Shown here piece by piece: positions 1 to 6,616 of a stretch of DNA of 9,699 nucleotides. The position numbers and the translations under genes are program-made. Location: NCBI GenBank assembly GCA_038230695.1, contig JBBRMT010000174.1:1-9699 (forward strand). Reading direction: 5' to 3'. This DNA is from QHBQ01 sp038230695. GTDB lineage: Bacteria; Chloroflexota; Chloroflexia; QHBQ01. Within the stretch, counting starts at the first letter, position 1. Each line of letters opens with the position of its first letter. Below the pieces are notes generated by a model, which was not told the origin of the DNA, made no database searches, and was given only the letters and a program-made list of their open reading frames with translations.

Positions 1-67
1 GTCATTTTCCACTCCGCAGCGTCAACATCATCGCTACGGACATTTTTAGCTCAACAAGGAGGCAAGC

Positions 68-2305
68 ATGACCGATCGGCAGTTCATCGAGGTTCACGGC
101 GCACGCGAAAACAACCTCAAGGACATCTCGCTGAACATTCCCAAGCAGCAGATTACGGTGTTTACTGGCGTGTCCGGTTCGGGCAAATCTTCACTTGTAT
201 TCGACACCATTGCCGCCGAAGCGCAGCGCCAACTGAACGAAACCTTCACCTTTTTCGTGCAAGGCTTCCTGCCGCACTTCGGTCAACCGGACGTAGATCG
301 CATCGAAAATCTGAACGCGCCAGTCGTCATTGACCAGAAGCGGGTGGGCGGCGGCTCACGTTCGACCGCAGGCACATATACGGATATTGCCACTTTGCTG
401 CGGCTGCTCTTCTCCCGGGCTGGGCAACCCTATGTGGGGCCGGGCTACCACTTCTCGTTCAACACCATCCAGGGAATGTGTCCAGAGTGCGAAGGTATTG
501 GCCACACCACTCAGCTTGATCTGGATAAGATGCTCGATCGCAGCAAGTCCCTGAATGAGGGGGCGATTCGGCACCCGGATTTTAGGCCCGGCAAGTTGCT
601 GTGGAAGACCTACGTCCTCTCCGGCCTCTTCGACAACAATAAACCGATCAAGGATTACACGGAGGAGGAGCTGCACGCCCTGCTTTACGGCGCAGACGCG
701 GCTAAGATCGATCTGGGCATGGGCTATCTGCGATATGAGGGCCTGGTCGAACGTTTCACCCGCTCGTATATCAAGAAGGATGCGGCGGCCATGTCCGAAC
801 GCAATCGCGCCGTCTTCGAGGAATTCACTACCTCGCAGCCTTGCCCCCTGTGTCATGGCGCAAGGCTCAACCAGGCCGCGCTGAATTGTAGGATTGGTGG
901 CCGCAATATCGCCGAACTCTCCGATATGGAAGCGACCGAACTGGTTAAACTTCTGGGGGAGTTCAGCGATCCAGTCGCCGTGAGAGTGGCTGCCAGTCTC
1001 AGCGCACGCTTGCAGCATCTCATAGATATTGGGCTGGGCTATCTGAGCCTCAGCCGCGAAACCGCCACCCTGTCCGGCGGCGAGTCGCAGCGGGTGAAGA
1101 TGGTCCGTCACCTGGGCAATAGCCTGACCGAGATGCTGTACATCCTCGACGAACCCAGCGTGGGGTTGCACGCCCGCGATGTTGCCCGCCTGAACGGCCT
1201 GCTGCAGAAGCTGCGCGACAAGGGCAATACCGTCCTGATCGTCGAGCATGACCCAGATGTAATGGCAATCGCGGATCACCTGGTGGACCTCGGCCCGAAG
1301 GCGGGGACGCATGGCGGCAAAGTGGTTTTTGAAGGGAGCTATGAAGCGCTCAAGCACGCTGACACCCTTACCGGGCAATTCGTGAAGCAGCAGCTGCCAA
1401 TCAAACAGCAGGTACGGCAGCCCACCGGGCATATGACGATCAAGAATGCCACCCTGCATAACCTAAAGAACCTCACGGTGAACATTCCCACTGGCGTACT
1501 CACCGTGGTGACGGGGGTCGCTGGCTCTGGCAAAAGCACCCTGATTAACGATGTCTTCTTGCAGCAGCACGCGGGTGCGATTGTGATTGACCAGTCCCGC
1601 GTGACGGCAAATAGCCGCTCGGCTCCGGCCACCTATACCGGCATTATGGACGACATTCGGCAGGCGTTCGCTAAGGCCAACAGGGTTAGCGCCGCACTCT
1701 TCAGTTTCAATTCGGAGGGCAGTTGCCCTAACTGCAACGGTCTGGGCGTGGTGTACACCGATCTGGCGTTTATGGAGGGCTATGCCTCGACCTGTGAAAT
1801 CTGCGAGGGCAAGCGTTTCAAGTCTGAGGTGCTAACATACCACCTGCGCGGCAAGACCATCAGCGATGTGTTGGACGCAACTGTGGAGGATGCCCTGATT
1901 TTCTTCACCGAGAAGAAGGTCAAGGCCGTGCTGCAATCCATGAACGATGTGGGGCTGGGATACCTGAAACTGGGCCAGCCACTCAGCACCGTATCAGGCG
2001 GAGAGGGGCAGCGCCTGAAGATCGCCACCGAACTGCACAAGAAGGGCAGCGTCTACGTGATGGACGAACCCACTACCGGGCTGCACCGCTCCGATATTGG
2101 TCTGTTGATGGGTATCATTGACCGGCTGGTGGATGCCAACAACACAGTCATCTTGATTGAGCATCATCTGGACGTGATCCGGCAGGCCGACTGGATCATA
2201 GACCTTGGCCCGGAAGGGGGCAGCGCCGGTGGTGAAGTGTTGTTTGAGGGTCCGCCTCATGAACTGAAAAACTGCCAGCGCAGTATCACGGCGAGGTTCA
2301 TTTGA
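68..2305 (+). CDS. Short UvrA-like ABC ATPase (UvrA2/drug-resistance type, no UvrB-binding domain)
   Basis: This 745-residue protein has the duplicated UvrA ABC layout. In the first half are Walker A GVSGSGKSS (34-42), the CPECEGIG and CPLCHGARL cysteine pairs (138-145, 259-267), signature LSGGESQR (335-342) and Walker B ILDEPSVGLH (359-368). In the second half are Walker A GVAGSGKST (483-491), zinc-module pairs CPNC (553-556) and CEIC (576-579), signature SGGEGQR (643-649) and Walker B VMDEPTTGLH (664-673). Canonical UvrA is about 940 residues. Here the stretch after the first Walker A goes straight to the FSFN-CPEC element, so the UvrB-binding domain and first zinc half-site are missing. 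Such proteins bind DNA or DNA-bound drugs and are linked to tolerance of intercalators (DrrC, UvrA2) rather than to UvrABC excision; that role is inferred from the family. AAGGAGG at 56-62, 5 nt before the ATG, fixes the start. No promoter is clear in the 67 bases upstream. Confidence 0.93.
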   Translation: MTDRQFIEVHGARENNLKDISLNIPKQQITVFTGVSGSGKSSLVFDTIAAEAQRQLNETFTFFVQGFLPHFGQPDVDRIENLNAPVVIDQKRVGGGSRSTAGTYTDIATLLRLLFSRAGQPYVGPGYHFSFNTIQGMCPECEGIGHTTQLDLDKMLDRSKSLNEGAIRHPDFRPGKLLWKTYVLSGLFDNNKPIKDYTEEELHALLYGADAAKIDLGMGYLRYEGLVERFTRSYIKKDAAAMSERNRAVFEEFTTSQPCPLCHGARLNQAALNCRIGGRNIAELSDMEATELVKLLGEFSDPVAVRVAASLSARLQHLIDIGLGYLSLSRETATLSGGESQRVKMVRHLGNSLTEMLYILDEPSVGLHARDVARLNGLLQKLRDKGNTVLIVEHDPDVMAIADHLVDLGPKAGTHGGKVVFEGSYEALKHADTLTGQFVKQQLPIKQQVRQPTGHMTIKNATLHNLKNLTVNIPTGVLTVVTGVAGSGKSTLINDVFLQQHAGAIVIDQSRVTANSRSAPATYTGIMDDIRQAFAKANRVSAALFSFNSEGSCPNCNGLGVVYTDLAFMEGYASTCEICEGKRFKSEVLTYHLRGKTISDVLDATVEDALIFFTEKKVKAVLQSMNDVGLGYLKLGQPLSTVSGGEGQRLKIATELHKKGSVYVMDEPTTGLHRSDIGLLMGIIDRLVDANNTVILIEHHLDVIRQADWIIDLGPEGGSAGGEVLFEGPPHELKNCQRSITARFI

Positions 2306-2323
2306 AGATACAAAGACGCGACA

Positions 2324-2527
2324 GACGTGCCGGAGCAATTCAAACCGCAGCGCTGGACCGCGGAGATGCAGAAGAGCCTACCGAAGTATGCCTACTTCTC
2401 CTTCGGCGGTGGCCCACGCCTTTGCATCGGTAGCCATTTTGCGCTAATGGATGTGCAATTGGTGCTGGCAACCATTGTGCAAGGGTTGGGGTTTCGGCTC
2501 AACCCTCGATGTTTAGCGCAGCCTTGA
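2324..2527 (+). pseudogene. Cytochrome P450 C-terminal remnant (haem-binding loop only)
   Basis: The translation holds the last conserved parts of a P450: PEQFKPQRW, then FSFGGGPRLCIGSHFALMD, which fits the haem-ligand signature FxxGxRxCxG with its Cys codon at 2423-2425, then the start of the L helix. A P450 is usually 400-470 residues; only about 60 remain. The I helix, the ExxR motif and everything else upstream are absent, because the UvrA-like stop codon (2303-2305, same frame) lies just before it. The usual final 20-30 residues are also missing, the similarity stopping near the convergent end of the RusA-like gene. The GTG at 2327 has no ribosome-binding site. This is best read as debris of a gene cut on both sides, not a functional protein. 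The matching part is still an open frame, so the decay is recent or the sequence is constrained for another reason. Confidence 0.82.
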
Positions 2528-3602
2528 TTGCAGCGATGGCGGCCTCGGCAGCGATCGGCAGCGGCGCGAGGGTGGCGCAGGCGGTGGGGGTATCAGTGGG
2601 GGCGCGGCTCTTGATCGCTACCAGCATGGTAATGTAGCGGTCGTTGAGCGACTTGAGTGGTGCGTAAGCGGGGTCGGCGGAAGCGGCGGCATTGAGCGCC
2701 TCCACCACCGCGTCAATGGTGGGCTTGATATAGTTGTCGGTATCGCCATCGCGGCGGCTGAGGGTGACAGCGATGCCGAGGCCGATCTTCGCCTTGCCAC
2801 GACAGGCCGCCGCCAACGATTTAGCCAGACTGCCCGCTCCGCTGCCTTTTTCTTGCAGGGCTAGCAGCGCCCGCTCCTGCGCCGCTGCCTTGTAGCGGGT
2901 ATAAGCCGCCGACAGGTAGGCAACCGGACGGGCGCGACCGCTCTCCCCCCGTTCGATACGCCACTGCCACGCCTTGTTGAAGCTGGGCGGGTCGGGGAGG
3001 ACAATGGTGAATTTTGAATTTTGAATTGTGAGTTGTGGATTTTGATCGTCAGGTAGCGTATTCGCCTTCTGCCTTCTACCTTCTACCTTCTGCCTTTCAT
3101 CATAATCTACAATCTGCAATCTGCAATCTGCAATCTCTTTCAGCCGGTGGATGGCGAGGCGGGCGGTGTCTTCGAGGGTGCCAACCCAGAGTTCGAGGCG
3201 GGGGTCGGCAGCATCAACGGCGCGGAAGGCGGCGACCAGGCCGATCTGATCATCGTCAAGATCGAGGCCATCCACCAGCGCGTCGAGCGCCAGCTTGAGT
3301 GGGCCGTCGAGATCGGAACGCTGGTCGGGGAAGTACAGCACCGCAACCACGCCGAGGCCGTCACCATTGCAGTAGGCGTAATCGAGCCGCGCCTGGGTGG
3401 GGCGATGTGCTTCCAGATAAGTGCGGGTCGCCTCCTTTATCTGGCTGCGGTAGCTGATACCCTCGTCGCTGAGGTCAATCTGAATGTACTTGCGCCCATC
3501 TGCCCGCCGCCGAATACGCGGCTTCCAGTGGTGGTTGATGCCGGTTGGCATTGGCCCGACGCTATGCAGAAACAGCCCGCCGCTGGTGGTTTCGTCGCTC
3601 AT
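2499..3602 (-). CDS. Tandem RusA-type Holliday junction resolvase (two RusA-like domains in one chain)
   Basis: RusA resolvases are about 120-residue homodimeric nucleases with acidic residues in a D-x-D-N-x-x-K...D pattern. This 367-residue protein carries two such domains. Domain 1 (about 14-145) opens with GPMPTGINHHW and has RSDLDGPLKLALDAL (D97, D99, K103, D107) followed by LDDDQI (115-120). Domain 2 (about 200-335) has LPDPPSFNKAW, GDTDNYIKPTIDAV (D287, D289, N290, K293, D297) and LNDRYI (319-324). In domain 1 the usual Asn is Gly100. The linker, residues 155-198, is encoded by three heptamer repeat arrays. The gene has a consensus promoter ending 7 nt before the ATG, no Shine-Dalgarno sequence and a LexA-like box upstream. 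The role, cutting branched DNA in recombination or repair, is inferred from the family. It overlaps the P450 remnant by 29 nt, tail to tail. An alternative is a phage-derived RusA-fold protein with another structure-specific function. Confidence 0.8.
   Translation of the reverse strand: MSDETTSGGLFLHSVGPMPTGINHHWKPRIRRRADGRKYIQIDLSDEGISYRSQIKEATRTYLEAHRPTQARLDYAYCNGDGLGVVAVLYFPDQRSDLDGPLKLALDALVDGLDLDDDQIGLVAAFRAVDAADPRLELWVGTLEDTARLAIHRLKEIADCRLQIVDYDERQKVEGRRQKANTLPDDQNPQLTIQNSKFTIVLPDPPSFNKAWQWRIERGESGRARPVAYLSAAYTRYKAAAQERALLALQEKGSGAGSLAKSLAAACRGKAKIGLGIAVTLSRRDGDTDNYIKPTIDAVVEALNAAASADPAYAPLKSLNDRYITMLVAIKSRAPTDTPTACATLAPLPIAAEAAIAAIKAALNIEG
3009..3043. repeat. Heptamer array GAATTTT (5 units) inside the RusA linker
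   Basis: Five consecutive 7-nt units read on the + strand: GAATTTT, GAATTTT, GAATTGT, GAGTTGT, GGATTTT. On the minus strand they encode residues 187-198 of the tandem RusA protein (the QLTIQNSKF stretch). This AT-rich block contrasts sharply with the GC-rich flanks. Confidence 0.85.
3064..3098. repeat. Heptamer array RCCTTCT (4 units plus a degenerate one) inside the RusA linker
   Basis: Four perfect RCCTTCT units (GCCTTCT twice, ACCTTCT twice) are followed by GCCTTTC. On the minus strand they encode ERQKVEGRRQKA, residues 169-180 of the tandem RusA protein. It is a second, unrelated heptamer in the same linker, 20 nt from the GAATTTT array. Confidence 0.85.
3104..3138. repeat. Heptamer array AATCTRC (4 units plus a degenerate one) inside the RusA linker
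   Basis: AATCTAC is followed by three AATCTGC units and then AATCTCT. On the minus strand it encodes residues 155-167 of the tandem RusA protein. The same array occurs in the same + strand orientation upstream of sdhC at 7723-7757; the two 35-nt tracts agree at 28 positions without gaps. It is therefore a family and not a unique coding accident. Confidence 0.88.
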
Positions 3603-3609
3603 GGGGGTT

Positions 3610-3639
3610 AGTATACGTGGTGGGGATGGGGGTTGTCAA
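3610..3639 (-). promoter_or_regulatory. Near-consensus sigma-70 promoter of the tandem RusA gene, leaderless geometry
   Basis: On the minus strand TTGACA (3639-3634), an 18-nt spacer and TATACT (3615-3610) form a near-perfect housekeeping promoter. Only 7 nt (AACCCCC) separate the -10 from the ATG at 3602, so +1 should fall on or next to the start codon. No Shine-Dalgarno sequence is present, as expected for a leaderless mRNA. Confidence 0.75.
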
Positions 3640-3651
3640 GAACATTCGTTC
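3640..3651. promoter_or_regulatory. Candidate LexA/SOS box, GAAC-N4-GTTC
   Basis: GAACATTCGTTC is a perfect match to the Gram-positive LexA (DinR) core GAAC-N4-GTTC, and the palindrome extends one base each side (A...T). It directly abuts the -35 hexamer (3634-3639) of the RusA gene promoter, a place where a repressor would block RNA polymerase. LexA control of a Holliday-junction resolvase makes biological sense. The assignment rests on a short motif; the LexA site of this organism is unknown to me. Confidence 0.5.
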
Positions 3652-3656
3652 TGGAC

Positions 3657-5495
3657 TTAGCCACTCTCCTCACTCGGCACAGGATCGCCACTAATAAGGC
3701 CGTAAAGCGTTTCGTAGGCCACGTCTTCAGTTTGCCTGCCAATAGTATATACAATTTTAGAAACAGCAATATCGTGAAGCAACTGTTGCACCTCATCTCG
3801 GTCGCCACATAGCTTACCAATGGCTGGTATCAGGGCAGACAGTAGGCTTGCTGCACGCATTCTTTCACGGCCAGATTTCGTTGCTCCTTCTTGAGCTGAA
3901 GCGAAGGCAACATTCATCCTATCCAATAGTGCTTGTATTATTATCGGGTCAGATGCAGCGATTGCGCCAAGAGCGGTAGCAGCCTTCTGCTGAACAACAA
4001 AGTCTTCATCACGTTGGAATGCAGTGAGCAGCACATTAGCCGCTTCTGGCTGATCTGGCCTGAGCTTGCCCAACGCCTCTGCCGCTGCTCTGCGTTCGCC
4101 AACATTTGTGCCAGTCTGCAGCGCATTTATCAATGCTGCAATTATCGTTGTGTTGCTGACACCTATTTCACCGAGCGACTGGGTAGCAGCCTCACGCAAA
4201 CCATCGTGAGCATCATGCTGAAGGGTGTGCAATAGAGCATCGGCTACTACTTGATTACCAACCCCGACCTTGCCTAGCGCCTCAGCCGCATCGTGGCGAT
4301 ACCAGTCCGAGCTTTCACTTTGCAGGATACCAAGCAGAGCGCCGATTACCTGCTTGTTACCCACCCCGATCCCAGCAAGCGAAGCGATGATTGGCAATGA
4401 GGCGGCATCGCCGCGCCTGAGCGCACCAAGCAGTGCATCTACAGCCTCACTGCCAGAACCATGCCTGCCCAACACCTGCGCGGCCACCCCTCGCACCTCG
4501 ACAAACTCACTATTTAGAAGCCGCAGCATCGTTTCGACAATCTGCTGCCTGCTATTTGCCGCTTTCTCCAGCACCTCTGGTATATCGCTGTCAGCTTGCC
4601 AGAAACTAGTGACCCACTCGCATGGCCGACTCACGATTTCCAGCAGACCAGCAATCGCCATCGGATTATCCCCTGAACTCTCGATCAACTTCTCGGCGAC
4701 AACTTTGGGGGCGATGGCATCCGGTGAGTGTTCGATTATATACAACATCGTCGCCACTGCTGCAACACTACCCTGTCCAAGATTGCCCAAAGCATGACCG
4801 AGGGCAAGGTGCGTGCTGCCGGTCTTATCGTGCTTCACTATATCAATGATTGCTTCTACCACCGCCTGCTGCAATACGCCAACATCAACAAGCGCATAGG
4901 CAGCATAGCCTTGCAGCACGTCATCTTCACCGTGCCGCAGAATATGCCAAAGCGCCTCCTCGACCTTATGATTGCCTTTGCCTGCTTCAGCCAGCGCACC
5001 TATTATCTGACCGCGCTCATAGCCGCTAGTGGCACGACCAAGCGCTGCCAATAGCTGCGCGGGAAGCTTAGGATCGCCTTTGTCTATTTCAGCCAAAAGG
5101 ATGAGGGCAGCAGTGCGCGCCAGTATATCGCTATCGTGGTGGGTTCGCTCGACCAGGGTAGGAGCAATTGCCTTGTCATCAACCCGCAAGTAGGTTAGGC
5201 CGTAGGTTGCCAACCGCCTGATGGTCGCGTCCTCGTCCTGCAAAAGCCCGCGCAGCAATTCAGCGATCGTGTCACGCAGTGGTCCAGCCTCAAGCTGCCA
5301 CAGCCACGCTACTATCTTGGAGCCAACCAGCTTGTATCTTGGCTTCGGTGGATTGGCAGTAGTGTCAAAATAGGCGGCGACTATTGCAACGGCCAATGCC
5401 TTCACTTCTGCGTCGTTCAGTGCTGCCTCTGCATCATAAGCCTTCAGCGCAGCCAGCAAATCGCGGTGGAACAAATCTTCATACTTCGAGGTCAC
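3657..5495 (-). CDS. HEAT-repeat (PBS-lyase-like) scaffold protein
   Basis: Nearly the whole protein (612 residues from the chosen start) is a chain of helical HEAT repeats of about 30-36 residues. The clearest run spans about residues 335-510, with units such as VRGVAAQVLGRHGSGSEAV, RHDAAEALGKVGVGNQVV, LREAATQSLGEIGVSN and ERRAAAEALGKL, each followed by a second helix of the type ALLxxLQxD. No catalytic motif, signal peptide or membrane helix is visible, so it is a cytoplasmic binding scaffold with unknown partners. GGAGG (5504-5500) lies 4 nt before a GTG (5495-5493), favouring that start over the ATG at 5525, which lacks a convincing site. It begins 49 nt after the comEA-like stop on the same strand, with no good promoter between, so the two are probably cotranscribed. 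By eye the DNA is less GC-rich than the UvrA-like gene. Confidence 0.85.
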   Translation of the reverse strand: MTSKYEDLFHRDLLAALKAYDAEAALNDAEVKALAVAIVAAYFDTTANPPKPRYKLVGSKIVAWLWQLEAGPLRDTIAELLRGLLQDEDATIRRLATYGLTYLRVDDKAIAPTLVERTHHDSDILARTAALILLAEIDKGDPKLPAQLLAALGRATSGYERGQIIGALAEAGKGNHKVEEALWHILRHGEDDVLQGYAAYALVDVGVLQQAVVEAIIDIVKHDKTGSTHLALGHALGNLGQGSVAAVATMLYIIEHSPDAIAPKVVAEKLIESSGDNPMAIAGLLEIVSRPCEWVTSFWQADSDIPEVLEKAANSRQQIVETMLRLLNSEFVEVRGVAAQVLGRHGSGSEAVDALLGALRRGDAASLPIIASLAGIGVGNKQVIGALLGILQSESSDWYRHDAAEALGKVGVGNQVVADALLHTLQHDAHDGLREAATQSLGEIGVSNTTIIAALINALQTGTNVGERRAAAEALGKLRPDQPEAANVLLTAFQRDEDFVVQQKAATALGAIAASDPIIIQALLDRMNVAFASAQEGATKSGRERMRAASLLSALIPAIGKLCGDRDEVQQLLHDIAVSKIVYTIGRQTEDVAYETLYGLISGDPVPSEESG

Positions 5496-5498
5496 AGC

Positions 5499-5504
5499 AC
5501 CTCC
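5499..5504 (-). promoter_or_regulatory. Ribosome binding site deciding the GTG start of the HEAT-repeat gene
   Basis: The minus strand reads GGAGGT followed by GCT and then GTG. This is the only strong Shine-Dalgarno sequence near the 5' end of the frame. It lies inside the reading frame that would be used by the ATG at 5525, so starting at the GTG removes the ten residues MHEYVRKGGA. Confidence 0.65.
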
Positions 5505-5544
5505 CTTCCTGACATATTCGTGCATCGCGGGTTTGCCCTACCTG

Positions 5545-6591
5545 TCAAACCGTGATCAAATTCTGCAGCTTGGCAAACTCCGCCTTGCCGATGCCCTTCA
5601 CCTTCATCAAATCCTCGATGCGCGAGAAGGTGCCGTGCTGGGTGCGGTAGGCGATGATGCGGGCAGCGGTGGTTGGGCCAATCCCAGGCAGGTACTTCGC
5701 CAATTCGGCGGCGCTGGCGGTGTTGATGTTGACCTTGCCAAGCGGCACCGCTTTGCCTTTGCTAGAACTGGAGCTCGTGCTGCCACTTGATTTGCTGACA
5801 CTTGATTTACTGCTTGTGGTGCCACTCGTGCCGCTGCTACTCGACGTAGACGCGCTTGCGCCGCTGGCCGAGGGATTGGTGACGATGGCAGCGGCGGGCG
5901 TGGCTGGCAAGGCAGCAGCCTGGTTGCTGGTGGTTTTGTCGGGGACGATCACTTGCTGGCCGTCGCTGAGGAAGGCGGCCAGATTGATCTGGGTAAGGTC
6001 AGCGTCGAGCGTCGAGCCACCGGCAGCCGCAATCGCGTCACTGATGCGCGAGGCGGCGGGCAAGGCGTATACACCGGACTTGCACACCGCGCCGGTGACG
6101 TATACCTTCATGGTCGTCGCGCTGGCCGCTACCGGAGTGAAGTTCGCGCAGCCGCCTGCAAGCGGCGTGGCAGTAGGGATGATGGTGGGAGTAGTCAATA
6201 TTTTGAAGGGGATGTTGATGCGTTCACCATCCTGCAACTGCTCGGCGAGATTGACCTGGCTGAGGTCGGCCAGCGCCACGCCCGCGCCATTCACCGCTGC
6301 GCCGCCCGCAATGTGGATGAGGTCGGCGATACGATCGGTCTCCTTCATGGTGTAGACGTTGGGGACGCGCACCGCGCCGGTGATATACGCCTTGATTTCG
6401 TGGCTGGTATTCTGGCTTACTGCAACCGAGGTGGGATAGATAGGTGGGGCGGTGGTTAGACTTTGGCCTGAAGCGGGCGTGCCATTACTGCCGGAGAAGA
6501 TACCGGAGGAGATACCGCCGATTACGGCAACGGCGAGGGCGATTAAGGTGAGGGTGATGGTGCGCCAGTGCTGCGCGAGGGTCTCTTTCAA
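5545..6591 (-). CDS. comEA: ComEA-like DNA-uptake receptor with two SLBB domains and a C-terminal HhH domain
   Basis: ComEA captures incoming DNA outside the membrane during natural transformation. In order, this protein has a short positive N-terminus and one membrane helix (about 12-32), SLBB domain 1 (about 65-128, IKAYITGAV to INIP), SLBB domain 2 (about 161-217, MKVYVTGAV to VIVP), a Ser/Thr-rich spacer (about 241-278), and a ComEA helix-hairpin-helix pair (285-348) with VNINTASAAEL, LPGIGPTTAARI and VKGIGKAEF. B. subtilis ComEA (about 205 residues) has one SLBB domain; this one is 348 residues with two. The start is TTG, fixed by AAGGAGG (6604-6598) 6 nt upstream. A consensus promoter lies about 50 nt upstream. 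No comEC is present in the window. The HEAT-repeat gene follows on the same strand. Two cysteines, C148 and C170, could form a disulfide; that is speculative. Confidence 0.88.
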   Translation of the reverse strand: MKETLAQHWRTITLTLIALAVAVIGGISSGIFSGSNGTPASGQSLTTAPPIYPTSVAVSQNTSHEIKAYITGAVRVPNVYTMKETDRIADLIHIAGGAAVNGAGVALADLSQVNLAEQLQDGERINIPFKILTTPTIIPTATPLAGGCANFTPVAASATTMKVYVTGAVCKSGVYALPAASRISDAIAAAGGSTLDADLTQINLAAFLSDGQQVIVPDKTTSNQAAALPATPAAAIVTNPSASGASASTSSSSGTSGTTSSKSSVSKSSGSTSSSSSKGKAVPLGKVNINTASAAELAKYLPGIGPTTAARIIAYRTQHGTFSRIEDLMKVKGIGKAEFAKLQNLITV

Positions 6592-6597
6592 GGCTAG

Positions 6598-6604
6598 CCT
6601 CCTT
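6598..6604 (-). promoter_or_regulatory. Strong ribosome binding site supporting the TTG start of comEA
   Basis: AAGGAGG on the minus strand lies 6 nt before TTG (6591-6589). It is the best Shine-Dalgarno match in the window, and no ATG or GTG lies at a suitable distance, so the TTG start is well supported. Confidence 0.8.
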
Positions 6605-6616
6605 GAACTTGAATGG

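Noticed and set aside
1..67. Promoter or upstream gene end before the UvrA-like gene
   Set aside because: Apart from the AAGGAGG at 56-62 I see no convincing -35/-10 pair or coding remnant in these few bases.
356..1459. Long minus-strand open frame (367 codons) opposite the UvrA-like gene
   Set aside because: It is the antisense shadow of a gene with complete Walker and signature motifs, and its translation shows no recognisable domain.
3009..3138. Possible CRISPR-like array
   Set aside because: Units are contiguous 7-mers with no spacers, and three different units occur; these are simple tandem repeats.
5543..5548. Minus-strand TTGACA as a promoter for the HEAT-repeat gene
   Set aside because: No acceptable -10 hexamer lies 16-19 nt downstream, and it overlaps the comEA stop codon; cotranscription is likelier.
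5654..6355. Plus-strand frame with Leu/Val-rich membrane-like stretches
   Set aside because: It is the complement of the Ala/Ser/Gly-rich ComEA coding sequence, which has clear SLBB and HhH domains; the hydrophobicity is an artefact.
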